Shown here piece by piece: positions 51,318-60,014 of a DNA stretch of 62,306 nt; the first letter of the stretch is position 1, and each line of letters begins with the position of its first letter. The position numbers were made by a program, and so were the translations under genes. The stretch is taken from contig CANDGI010000016.1 of the NCBI GenBank assembly GCA_947384285.1, positions 1-62,306 of the forward strand, read 5' to 3'. The stretch is from an uncultured Lachnospiraceae bacterium. GTDB lineage: Bacteria; Bacillota; Clostridia; Lachnospirales; Lachnospiraceae. Under the pieces are notes generated by a model. That model was not told where the DNA came from and did no database searches. It saw only the letters and a program-made list of their open reading frames with translations.

Positions 51318-52205
51318 ATGGAAGATGCATATGTATTACAATTAACCGGGACAAGATTCAAGGATTTATATCTGTGTTTCTGTGGGATGTCGGAATGCGA
51401 GCCCAATCATAGTTATGGCCCGGCAGTCCGGCCGAATTATATCATCCACTATGTTTTGTCTGGGAAAGGCATTTATCAGGTGGGAGAGCATCGGTATGAA
51501 CTGCAGCAGGGTCAGGGCTTTCTAATTGAGCCGGAGGCGGTTACCTTTTATAAGGCGGATGGGAAGGAGCCCTGGTCCTACCTTTGGATTGGGTTTGCCG
51601 GGGAACAGGCTGAGGTTTATCTCCAGGATTTGGGGTTGAATAGCAGCCAGTTGGTTTTCCAGAGCAGCCAGGAACGTGACTTGAAGCGGATTGTGGTAAA
51701 AATGCTGAAATACCATACCTCCACCCAGACCAATCAGTATTACCTCCAAAGCCTTCTCTATGAATTTTTTGCCGTATTGACGAAAAATGCGCAGCCTGGG
51801 CCTATAACCAAGGAAACAAAAGAAAGCATCTATGTGCAGAAGGCCATCAATTTTATCCGCAATAATTATTCCGCAGGAATCGGGGTAAAAGACATTGCGG
51901 AGCATGTCTGCGTCAGCCGCAGTTATCTGTACAAATTGTTTGAAGAAACCCTAAAAATGTCTCCCAAGGATTTTTTAACCCAGTTCCAGATTTCCAGGTC
52001 CAAAGAGCTTTTGAGTGTGACGGAGTTGTCTATTGAAGGGGTTGCCTTGTCCTGTGGGTATGGGGATGCGCTGGTGTATTCCAAAACCTTTAAGAAGATT
52101 ATTGGGATGCCGCCCAGCGTATACCGCAAAAGCCACCGCAGGGAAGTGGAGGAGCGGCTAAAGTCTAAGGAACAGAAATTAGAGGAGATGATGGAAACAT
52201 TTTGA
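51318..52205 (+). CDS. AraC family regulator of alpha-galactoside genes
   Basis: A 295-residue AraC regulator like RafR and MsmR. The N-terminal cupin (about 25-105) has IHYVLSGKGIYQVGEHRYEL and a Trp-rich YLWIGFAGEQ. The C-terminal double helix-turn-helix (about 180-285) contains VCVSRSYLYKLFEETLKMSP and SCGYGDALVYSKTFKKIIGM. It precedes a GPH symporter and a GH36 alpha-galactosidase, so induction by melibiose, raffinose or related sugars is likely. Confidence 0.92.
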   Translation: MEDAYVLQLTGTRFKDLYLCFCGMSECEPNHSYGPAVRPNYIIHYVLSGKGIYQVGEHRYELQQGQGFLIEPEAVTFYKADGKEPWSYLWIGFAGEQAEVYLQDLGLNSSQLVFQSSQERDLKRIVVKMLKYHTSTQTNQYYLQSLLYEFFAVLTKNAQPGPITKETKESIYVQKAINFIRNNYSAGIGVKDIAEHVCVSRSYLYKLFEETLKMSPKDFLTQFQISRSKELLSVTELSIEGVALSCGYGDALVYSKTFKKIIGMPPSVYRKSHRREVEERLKSKEQKLEEMMETF

Positions 52206-52331
52206 CTGTTTTTTAAAACAAAACTTTCTAACGGAGGCCGGCAAAAAGCGTATATAATAAAACCATCTTAAGAAGATGTATGTGCACAGCATTTTCATGG
52301 TAAATTTTATTAAATTTTTACGGAGGAAATT

Positions 52332-53731
52332 ATGGATATGCAGAATGAAAATGTTGGGAAAATGCAGTATAAGCAGGTATCCGCAAGGGAGAAGTTTGTT
52401 TTGGAATCGGTGCGATTGGAAAAGACGCCATCTGCAATCTGGTGGGATCATTCTTGATGTTGTATTTTACAGATACATTGTACCTTGCGCCGGCTTTCGT
52501 AGGTGTATTGTTCTTTGTGGCAAGGATTTGGGATGCGGTTAATGACCCGGTAATGGGGATGATTGTGGATAATACCCGGACAAAATATGGGAAGTTCCGT
52601 ATCTGGCTGGTAGTGGGAACGCTGATAAATTCCGTAGTGTTTGTGCTTTTGTTCCACAGCTTCCATTTGCAGGGAACTGCTTTGTATGCATATGTTTCTG
52701 TTATGTATATTTTGTATGGAATGACTTACACCATTATGGACGTGCCCTATTGGTCCTGGCTTCCGAACCTGACCAATGACCCCCGGGAGCGGGAAAAAAT
52801 TTCTGTTATTCCCAGATTCTTTGCAAGCCTTGCAGGGTTTTCAGTAGCAACATTTGGACTGTACATTATTTTTGGGCTCAATGAGGCGGCAGGGGAAAGC
52901 AACAAGTATGCAGAAACCGGATACACATTGTTTGCGCTGATAATTGCAGTTATTTTTATCATCACCATTGGAATTACGGTATGTAATGTAAAAGAAGAGT
53001 CCACGTTAAATGCAAAAGTCCAGAAGACTGGTTTGAAACAGGCGCTTATGGTAATTGTAAAAAATGACCAGCTTGTGGCATTTATCGGATTGCTTCTTAC
53101 CTTTAATCTCAGTACTCAGATTGCAAAAAGCTTTGCAGTTTATTATTTCAAAAACGTATGCGGGAATGAGTATTTGTACTCTATTTTTGGAATGGCAATC
53201 ATAGCGGAAATGCTGGGGCTGGTATGCTTTCCGAAAGTTGCAGCAGCCATCGGGAGGGAGAAAGTATATGCTATTGCCTGTGCGCTTCCAATTGTCGGTC
53301 TTCTCTCCCTTGGAGCCTGTGGTTACATTGCGCCAACGAATGCTGTTCTCGTTGTAATCTGCTGTGCCATTTTGTTTTTCGGTTCCGGCCTGTCACTGGG
53401 TGTAACCACCTGCTGCATGGCAGATGTGATTGACTATGGGGAAGTGAAATTCGGCGTCAGAAATGAGAGCGTTACCTGTTCCGCACAGACATTTCTTATG
53501 AAAGCTGCGATGGCTGCAGCCGGAGGACTGACTGGCGTAGGACTTGGGCTTGTAGGATATGAGGCAAAAGAGAAGGTGCAGACAGCTGGAACGATTCTGG
53601 GCATCCGCGTGCTGATGATTGTCATTCCGATTATTTTAGCAGCTCTAAGTTACTTTATCTATAAGAAATTTTATACCTTGAAAGGTAAAAAAATGGAAGA
53701 AGTTGCCCGGAAGTTACAGGAAATGCATTAA
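52332..53731 (+). CDS. GPH family sugar:cation symporter, frameshifted near the N-terminus
   Basis: Melibiose/raffinose-type carrier of the glycoside-pentoside-hexuronide family, about 12 helices. ATG 52332 has a good GGAGG. Its frame opens with SAREKF and breaks at 52395-52397 (AAG TTT G). In the next frame the family motif continues as CFGIGAIGKDAICNLVGSFL and then runs intact to 53731. One missing T would restore a single 466-residue protein. Later segments are family-typical: DAVNDPVMGMIVDNTRTKYG and PYWSWLPNLTNDPRERE. Either the gene is a recent pseudogene, or there is a sequencing error, or a shorter protein starts inside. Confidence 0.85.
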
Positions 53732-53791
53732 AATGATTAAAAATGGACAATGGTTTCCCGAACAATTGTCTATTGTGTTTGGAGGTAGAAG

Positions 53792-56020
53792 ATGAGCATT
53801 ATTTTTCATGAAAAGACCAAAGTATTTCATTTACAGAATGACAGTATCAGCTATATTATGATGGTTCTGCCCAATGGGCAGATGGGGCATCTTTACTTTG
53901 GAAAGAGAATCCATGACAGGGAAGGCTTTGAAAATCTGCTGGAAACAGCGCCGCGGCCCATGTCTTCCTGCACCTTTGAGGGGGATAAGTACTTTTCCCT
54001 GGAGCATGTCAAGCAGGAATTGCCCAGCTGCGGAACCGGGGATTACAGAAGCCCGGCGGTGGAAGTAAAGCAGGAGAACGGGAGCCGGATTTCAGATTTC
54101 CAATACCATTCTTATCGTGTGGAATCTGGGAAGCCGAAGCTTCCCGGACTTCCGGCTACCTACACAAAAGACAAGGGGGAGGCGGAAACTCTCGTGCTGA
54201 ACCTGTATGATTCCGTGACAGGCCTGTGGGCGGAGCTGTTTTACACCATATTTGCCCAGGGAGGGATTCTGGCCAGAAGCATCCGGTACTGTAACAAGGG
54301 AAGCCAGCCGGTGCAGCTTGAACGGGCCATGAGCCTATGTTTGGATCTTCCTGACTGTGATTATGACTGGGTACAGCTGTCCGGCGCCTGGGCAAGGGAA
54401 CGCCATGTAAAGGAGCGCAGGCTTGCCATGGGCGTCCAATCCATCGGCAGCATGAGGGGGAATTCCTCCCATGAGCATAATCCGTTCCTGATTTTGAAAC
54501 GGCCCCTGGCCAGTGAACAGCAGGGGGAGGCCATTGGCTTTAGCTTCGTATACAGCGGCAATTTTCTAATGCAGGCAGAGGTGGATGCTCACGAGAATGC
54601 CAGGGTGCTGGTGGGTATCCATCCAGATACCTTCGCATGGTATCTGGAGCCGGAAGAAAGCTTCCAGACGCCGGAGGCATTGATGGTGTATACCGATTCG
54701 GGGCTGAATGATATGAGCCAGACCTTCCACAGGCTCTTTCAGAAGCGTTTGGCCAGGGGATACTGGCGGGACCGGGTACGTCCCATTCTTATCAACAACT
54801 GGGAGGCTACGTATTTTAATTTTACCGAGGACAAGCTGGTACAGATTGCAGAAAAGGCAAAGGAATGCGGTGTGGAATTGTTTGTGCTGGACGACGGCTG
54901 GTTCGGCGCCAGAAATAATGATTTTGCCGGGCTTGGGGATTGGAGAGCCAATACTGAGCGTCTGCCCCAAGGGATTGCCGGGCTGGCAGAGCGGATCAGC
55001 CAGCTTGGCATGAAGTTTGGATTGTGGTTTGAGCCTGAAATGGTGAACAAGGATTCTGATTTGTACCGCAGCCATCCCGATTGGATTTTGGAGGTTCCCA
55101 AAAGGGCAAATACCCATGGCAGGAATCAGTATGTGCTGGATTTTTCCAGAAAAGAAGTGGTGGACTGCATTTTTGAAATGATGGCGGAAATTCTACGTAA
55201 GGCAAAAGTATCCTACATCAAATGGGATATGAACCGCAGCATCACGGAATGCTTCAGCAAATCCTTTGGATCCGAAAGGCAGGGAGAGATTTTCCACCGC
55301 TATATATTAGGGGTGTATGACCTGTATGAGCGGCTCACATCAGAATTCCCGGAGGTATTGTTTGAGTCCTGCGCCAGCGGCGGCGGCAGGTTCGACCCGG
55401 GCATCCTGTATTATGCACCCCAGGGCTGGGCGAGTGACAATTCAGATGCCGTAGAGCGGATGAAAATCCAGTACGGCACCTCCATGTGTTATCCCATCAG
55501 CAGCATCGGCAGCCATGTGTCTGTGACGCCCAACCATCAGGTATACCGCAGCACGCCGCTGCACACCAGGGCAAATGTGGCCTATTTTGGAACCTTTGGC
55601 TACGAACTGGATTTGAACAAACTGACAGGGGAAGAAATTGAGGAGGTGAAAACCCAGATTGCATTTATGAAGGAATACCGCCATCTGCTGCAGTTTGGCA
55701 GGTTCTACCGGCTGAAAAGCCCCTTTGAGGGAAATGAAATGGCGTGGATGGCAGTCAGCGAGGACAGGAAAACGGCAGTAGTTGGCTGGTATCGTATGTT
55801 GAATGTGGTGAATGACCGATTTACCCGGGTGAAGCTGCAGGGGCTTGATAAGGATTTCTGCTACGAAATCAGCCAGGATGGTTCCAGGCATTACGGGGAC
55901 GAGCTAATGAACCTGGGACTGGTTACTTCGGACGCTACTGCAGGGCAGACGCCGGAGGATGAGATACCTTGTACTGATTTTGAGTCAAGGCTTTATATTT
56001 TGAAAGCGGTGGAAGTATGA
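53792..56020 (+). CDS. Alpha-galactosidase (GH36)
   Basis: Cytoplasmic retaining alpha-galactosidase of 742 residues that splits melibiose, raffinose and stachyose. FVLDDGWFGARNNDFAGLGD starts the barrel motif. Asp479 in YIKWDMNR is the probable nucleophile. The acid/base region is WASDNSDAVERM with Asp549. ESCASGGGRFDPG lies between. A GGAGG site precedes the ATG. The stop overlaps the next gene in ATGA. The absence of a signal peptide agrees with uptake by the symporter encoded upstream. Confidence 0.96.
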   Translation: MSIIFHEKTKVFHLQNDSISYIMMVLPNGQMGHLYFGKRIHDREGFENLLETAPRPMSSCTFEGDKYFSLEHVKQELPSCGTGDYRSPAVEVKQENGSRISDFQYHSYRVESGKPKLPGLPATYTKDKGEAETLVLNLYDSVTGLWAELFYTIFAQGGILARSIRYCNKGSQPVQLERAMSLCLDLPDCDYDWVQLSGAWARERHVKERRLAMGVQSIGSMRGNSSHEHNPFLILKRPLASEQQGEAIGFSFVYSGNFLMQAEVDAHENARVLVGIHPDTFAWYLEPEESFQTPEALMVYTDSGLNDMSQTFHRLFQKRLARGYWRDRVRPILINNWEATYFNFTEDKLVQIAEKAKECGVELFVLDDGWFGARNNDFAGLGDWRANTERLPQGIAGLAERISQLGMKFGLWFEPEMVNKDSDLYRSHPDWILEVPKRANTHGRNQYVLDFSRKEVVDCIFEMMAEILRKAKVSYIKWDMNRSITECFSKSFGSERQGEIFHRYILGVYDLYERLTSEFPEVLFESCASGGGRFDPGILYYAPQGWASDNSDAVERMKIQYGTSMCYPISSIGSHVSVTPNHQVYRSTPLHTRANVAYFGTFGYELDLNKLTGEEIEEVKTQIAFMKEYRHLLQFGRFYRLKSPFEGNEMAWMAVSEDRKTAVVGWYRMLNVVNDRFTRVKLQGLDKDFCYEISQDGSRHYGDELMNLGLVTSDATAGQTPEDEIPCTDFESRLYILKAVEV

Positions 56021-56655
56021 AAATGAAAAGATTTTGTTATATGCTGGTTGGAATTTTGTTCATTGGAATCTGTGTGGGATTCCTTCGGATGGCGGGATTT
56101 GGGGTAGATCCCTTTAGCTGTATGAATCTTGGCATCAGCGGATTTATCCATATGGGTTTTGGAACATGGCAGTTGATAGTAAATGCTGTGCTGCTGGTTC
56201 TTGTGTTTTTTACCGTCCGCCGCTGCATTGGTCTGGGAACGGTAGTAAATATGGTCTGCGTAGGCTACATTGCAGATTTTCTCTGCTGGGTGATGCAGGA
56301 TGCCATTCATCTGGAAATGGGCTGGGAACTTAGGATTCTGATGCTTGTCCTGGGGTTATTGTTTGCTTCCCTGGGGGCGGCTATGTACATGGTTGCTGAA
56401 ATGGGCATTGCTCCCTACGACAGCGTTGCATTTATCATTGAGAAGTTCAGCAAAGGGAAGATACCTTTTAAATACGGAAGAATCTGTTCCGATGTGGTGG
56501 TGATGGCTGTGGGAGTAGGGTTCTGTGCGGTTTCCGGCAACTCCATATGGACGGTGGCAGGACTTGCCACTCTGCTGAATTCCATGTTTAACGGGCCGCT
56601 GATTCAGTTTTTCCGCAGCAGGTTTGAAAAGACGCTGGAAGAGGAAAGCCGATAA
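56017..56655 (+). CDS. YczE/YyaS-like membrane protein
   Basis: A 212-residue membrane protein with five helices, of the YczE/YyaS/YitT-like family. CVGFLRMAGFGVDPFSCMNL and EMGIAPYDSVAFIIEKFSKG are the repeated glycine/proline motifs of the family. In Bacillus YczE is linked to surfactin production, but the molecular role is unclear. It overlaps the alpha-galactosidase stop, so it is translated with the sugar locus. Confidence 0.85.
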   Translation: MKMKRFCYMLVGILFIGICVGFLRMAGFGVDPFSCMNLGISGFIHMGFGTWQLIVNAVLLVLVFFTVRRCIGLGTVVNMVCVGYIADFLCWVMQDAIHLEMGWELRILMLVLGLLFASLGAAMYMVAEMGIAPYDSVAFIIEKFSKGKIPFKYGRICSDVVVMAVGVGFCAVSGNSIWTVAGLATLLNSMFNGPLIQFFRSRFEKTLEEESR

Positions 56656-56680
56656 CTCAAAAACAGAAGCAGAAAGGGTT

Positions 56681-56768
56681 TGCTGGGAGAGGAAAGTTAT
56701 CCGCAATATATTGTTGTGCTGATGAGGAAAGTACAGGATATATTGTGGATAATTTATTTTTTCCAGCA
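56681..56768. repeat. Dispersed palindromic element, copy B
   Basis: Outer arms TGCTGG (56681-56686) and CCAGCA (56763-56768). Middle arms AAGTTATCCGCAATATAT (56694-56711) and ATATATTGTGGATAATT (56738-56754) pair with few mismatches. It shares 18- and 15-base exact blocks with copy A at 29593-29683. The minus strand carries a perfect DnaA box, TTATCCACA (56752-56744). A T-run after it could make it a terminator. Confidence 0.75.
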
Positions 56769-56793
56769 GCCTCTTTTTTTTATTTTATTCTTT

Positions 56794-56822
56794 TTGTATT
56801 TTCGGGGGAAATTATGTATAAT
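56794..56822 (+). promoter_or_regulatory. deoB promoter
   Basis: TTGTAT (56794-56799), 17 bases, TATAAT (56817-56822) with an extended TG. Confidence 0.75.
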
Positions 56823-56863
56823 TTATCTATAGCATAGAGGAAGTAAAAGAAAGAGGGAGAAAA

Positions 56864-58051
56864 ATGAAATATAAACGTATTTTCACGATTGTTGTGGATT
56901 CCCTTGGCGCTGGGGCATTGCCGGATGCGGCAGAGTATGGGGATGCGGGCACAGACACCCTTGGGCATATTTCACAGAGCATGGATGAATTTCATATTCC
57001 AAATCTGCAGGCGCTTGGCATAGCCAATCTCCATCCCTTAAAGCAGGTGGAGGCAGTGGAGCGGCCCATGGGATATTATGCATATCTGAATGAGGCAAGC
57101 GCCGGAAAGGACACCATGACCGGCCATTGGGAAATGATGGGGCTTTACATTACAAAGCCGTTCCAGACATTTACGGAAAATGGGTTTCCCAAGGAGCTTT
57201 TGGATGAGCTGTCAAAGAGAACCGGGCGTGTGATTATTGGAAATAAAAGCGCCAGCGGAACAGAGATTTTAGAGGAATTGGCGGAGGAGGAGATTGCCAC
57301 AGGCCACATGATTGTATATACATCTGCGGATTCTGTTCTCCAGATTTGCGGGAATGAGGAAACCTTCGGCCTGGAGGAACTATACCGCTGCTGTGAGATT
57401 GCCCGTGAGATTACCAGGAAGGATGAGTGGAAGGTGGGCCGCGTCATTGCAAGGCCATATGTGGGAAAGAAAAAAGGAGAATTCAAAAGAACCAGCAACC
57501 GCCATGATTATGCCCTAAAGCCTTACGGAAGGACGGCGCTGAACGTGCTGAAGGATGCAGGGCTTGACGTAATATCAGTAGGCAAGATTTTTGATATTTT
57601 TGACGGCGAGGGGCTGACCGAATCCAATAAATCCCAAAGCTCGGTTCATGGGATGGAGCAGGCTATGGAAATTGCAAAAAGGGATTTTGTGGGGCTTTGC
57701 TATGTGAACCTTGTGGATTTTGACGCTTTGTGGGGGCACCGGAGGGATGTGGATGGCTATGCCAGGGAATTGGAGAAATTTGACAGAAAGCTGGGAGAGC
57801 TGCTTGGCCTTTTCAGAGAAGATGATTTGCTGGTGATTACGGCGGATCATGGAAACGACCCCACCCATACAGGCACAGACCATACAAGGGAGAGAGTTCC
57901 CTTCCTGGCATATTCCCCTTCCATGGAAGGTTTTGGAAGATTAGCGGATTCCCCCGATTTTGCAATGGTTGGCGCAACGATCGTGGATAACTTCGGGCTG
58001 AAAATGCCGGATGGCACAATTGGCGCCTCCATTCTTAGGCAGTTGAATTAA
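56864..58051 (+). CDS. deoB: Phosphopentomutase
   Basis: Interconverts (deoxy)ribose-1-phosphate and 5-phosphate in nucleoside breakdown. The 395-residue alkaline phosphatase-fold protein begins [19 protein letters not shown], with metal-binding Asp and the DTLGH motif. [13 protein letters not shown] holds the phosphorylated Thr. [20 protein letters not shown] binds the second metal. GGGAG lies upstream. The final codons form the first of three 72-bp tandem copies. deoC follows, forming a deoxyribonucleoside operon. Confidence 0.97.
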   Translation: MKYKRIFTIVVDSLGAGALPDAAEYGDAGTDTLGHISQSMDEFHIPNLQALGIANLHPLKQVEAVERPMGYYAYLNEASAGKDTMTGHWEMMGLYITKPFQTFTENGFPKELLDELSKRTGRVIIGNKSASGTEILEELAEEEIATGHMIVYTSADSVLQICGNEETFGLEELYRCCEIAREITRKDEWKVGRVIARPYVGKKKGEFKRTSNRHDYALKPYGRTALNVLKDAGLDVISVGKIFDIFDGEGLTESNKSQSSVHGMEQAMEIAKRDFVGLCYVNLVDFDALWGHRRDVDGYARELEKFDRKLGELLGLFREDDLLVITADHGNDPTHTGTDHTRERVPFLAYSPSMEGFGRLADSPDFAMVGATIVDNFGLKMPDGTIGASILRQLN

Positions 58052-58198
58052 AATGTGGATAATTTCGGGCTGAAAATGCCAGATGGCACAATTGGCGCCT
58101 CCATTCTTAGGCAGTTGAATTAAAATGTGGATAATTTCGGGCTGAAAATGCCAGATGGCACAATCGGCGCCTCCATTCTTGGGCAGTTGAATTAAAAT
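57983..58198 (+). repeat. Three-copy 72-bp tandem repeat from the deoB 3' end
   Basis: Copies are 57983-58054, 58055-58126 and 58127-58198, differing by only a few bases. The first holds the last 22 codons and the stop of deoB. Each later copy repeats them with the stop but without a start signal. The unit length is a multiple of three. Confidence 0.97.
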
Positions 58199-58294
58199 CA
58201 GGGAATGACAAAGCTTATATCGTGTTATGTAGGAAGGAATGGAGCAGAAATTTCGCAATTACTTAAATGAAAGAAAAAAGGAGCACAGATTATC

Positions 58295-58960
58295 ATGGAA
58301 AAAAAGGATATTTTAAAGATGGTTGACCATACGCTGCTTCGCCAGGATGCCGCATGGGAGGAGATCCGGGGGATTTTGGATGATGCAGTTTGCTATGGGA
58401 CAGCTTCTGCATGCATCCCGGCCTCTTATGTAAAACAGGCGGCAGCATATGCACAAGGAAGGCTGCCAATCTGCACCGTCATTGGATTTCCCAATGGGTA
58501 CAGCACAACGGCGGTAAAGGTGTTTGAGGCGGAGGATGCCCTGGCAAACGGGGCAGAGGAAATTGATATGGTAATCAATCTGGGACAGCTGAAAGACAAA
58601 CGATACCAGGAGATAGAAGAGGAAATCCGTGAGGTTCACAAGGCCTGCGGCGGAAAGATACTGAAGGTCATCATTGAAACATGCCTGCTTACGGAGGAAG
58701 AGAAAATCAAAATGTGCGGAATCGTTACCAATGCAGGGGCGGAATACATGAAAACCTCCACAGGCTTTTCAACTGCAGGAGCAGTGTTTGAGGATGTCAA
58801 GCTGATGCGGGCGCATCTTGGAAAAGACGTGAAGATAAAGGCAGCAGGAGGGATTTCTTCTTTTGCAGATGCAGAAAAGTTTGTACAGCTTGGCGCGGAC
58901 AGGCTTGGAACCAGCAGGCTGGTAAAAATCTTGAAGGATGAGGGCGCCAGGCTGACCTGA
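58295..58960 (+). CDS. deoC: Deoxyribose-phosphate aldolase
   Basis: Splits 2-deoxyribose-5-phosphate to glyceraldehyde-3-phosphate and acetaldehyde. The 221-residue TIM barrel begins KMVDHTLL. Later segments are [16 protein letters not shown] and [24 protein letters not shown] holds Lys153, the Schiff-base lysine, and IKAAGGIS the second active-site lysine. AAAAGGAG lies upstream. It completes the pathway begun by deoB; the acetaldehyde could be reduced by an alcohol dehydrogenase such as that at 28379. Confidence 0.97.
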   Translation: MEKKDILKMVDHTLLRQDAAWEEIRGILDDAVCYGTASACIPASYVKQAAAYAQGRLPICTVIGFPNGYSTTAVKVFEAEDALANGAEEIDMVINLGQLKDKRYQEIEEEIREVHKACGGKILKVIIETCLLTEEEKIKMCGIVTNAGAEYMKTSTGFSTAGAVFEDVKLMRAHLGKDVKIKAAGGISSFADAEKFVQLGADRLGTSRLVKILKDEGARLT

Positions 58961-59000
58961 TGGATGATTGTGAAATACGGCGAAAGGAAGAAGCATAAAG

Positions 59001-59675
59001 ATGGTAAGGAACAAAGGAAGACGCCTGAACCAGTATATAGGGGATTATGTGGTGTTTGATTTGGAAACCACAGGAATCCGGCAGGATTTGGACAGGATTA
59101 TTGAAATATCGGCAGTAAAAGTGAAAGACCATAAGGTGGCGGAGCAGTATACCACCTTGGTTCATCCGGGGATGCACATTCCCAGGGCGGCAACCGCAGT
59201 CAACGGAATCACGGATGAAATGGTAAGGGATGCGCCTGGCATCAAGGAGGCTGTACAGGGATTTTTGGATTTTGTGGGAGATGGCATTCTGGTGGGACAC
59301 AACATACATACCTTTGATACGAATTTTATTTATGATGCGGCTTTTGAAGCTTGCGGACAGGAGGTAGGGAATGACTATATTGATACCTTGTATCTGGCAA
59401 GGAAATGCCTTCCCCAGCTTTCCCATCACAAGCTGTCCGATGTGTCCGAGCATTTCCATATCAGCACGAAAGGCGCCCACCGGGCGTTGAACGACTGCAT
59501 CATGACCCAGAAGTGTTATGAGGAATTGGGAAAAATCCTGGAAAAAACAAGAAAGACCCAGCCGGATATCCTCTGCCCTCTGTGCAAAGCAGAAATGATA
59601 AGGCGCAAGGGAAAGTACGGGGAATTCTACGGATGCAGCAATTTCCCTGGATGCCGGGGAACTAGGAAAATCTAA
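59001..59675 (+). CDS. DEDDh 3'-5' exonuclease with topoisomerase-type zinc finger
   Basis: A 224-residue protein. Residues 1-175 form a PolC/DnaQ-like exonuclease: YVVFDLETTGIRQDLDRIIE (Exo I), VGHNIHTFDTNFIYD (Exo II) and HRALNDCIMT (Exo III). A C-terminal zinc ribbon with CPLCKAEM and YGCSNFPGC matches those at the ends of topoisomerases. The fusion and the nearby topB suggest a shared DNA repair or topology role. AGGAAG precedes the ATG. Confidence 0.9.
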   Translation: MVRNKGRRLNQYIGDYVVFDLETTGIRQDLDRIIEISAVKVKDHKVAEQYTTLVHPGMHIPRAATAVNGITDEMVRDAPGIKEAVQGFLDFVGDGILVGHNIHTFDTNFIYDAAFEACGQEVGNDYIDTLYLARKCLPQLSHHKLSDVSEHFHISTKGAHRALNDCIMTQKCYEELGKILEKTRKTQPDILCPLCKAEMIRRKGKYGEFYGCSNFPGCRGTRKI

Positions 59676-59678
59676 AAA

Positions 59679-59784
59679 GGATAGGTGAAAATCTGTTGGA
59701 AATATGCTGAGAATGGAGAAAAAGGAAAATCCAACGGGATAGGTGGAAGCCTGTCTGGAAAATATGCTGAGAATGGAGAAAAAG
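59679..59784 (+). repeat. Two-copy direct repeat in the leader of the small gene
   Basis: GGATAGGTG...CTG...GGAAA then AATATGCTGAGAATGGAGAA occurs at 59679-59724 and again at 59737-59784. The second copy supplies the ribosome binding site of the next gene; the first carries a duplicate site without a gene. Confidence 0.85.
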
Positions 59785-60009
59785 ATGTTTAAAAAGAAGA
59801 AAAGCCATGCAAAGATAAAGCCCTATAACCCCCAAACCCAGGAGGCGGTGATTCGTGCCAGCATCTGTACAGGAGAGCAGGTAGCGGGATTTCGGGATAA
59901 GGAAACCGGGAAATTTGAGGAAGCCATGCTGATACGGGGCGAAGGGGATTTACAGGAATTCTGCACCCGCTATGAGGTGCGGCAGGAAGAAATTAAGAAA
60001 GTGTGGTAA
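59785..60009 (+). CDS. Conserved small protein of unknown function
   Basis: A 74-residue basic protein beginning FKKKKSHAKIKPYNP and containing IRASICTGEQVAGFRDKETG. I recall similar short proteins in Lachnospiraceae genomes, some wrongly labelled aspartate dehydrogenase, but I cannot assign a function. ATG 59785 has GGAG at 6 bases; an in-frame GTG at 59743 lies inside the duplicated leader and is rejected. It ends 5 bases before the topB start. Confidence 0.7.
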   Translation: MFKKKKSHAKIKPYNPQTQEAVIRASICTGEQVAGFRDKETGKFEEAMLIRGEGDLQEFCTRYEVRQEEIKKVW

Positions 60010-60014
60010 AAATT

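Noticed and set aside
52390-52405. Programmed -1 ribosomal frameshift in the symporter
   Set aside because: The site AAG TTT G does not form a slippery heptamer and no stem-loop or pseudoknot is evident right after it; a one-base deletion is simpler.
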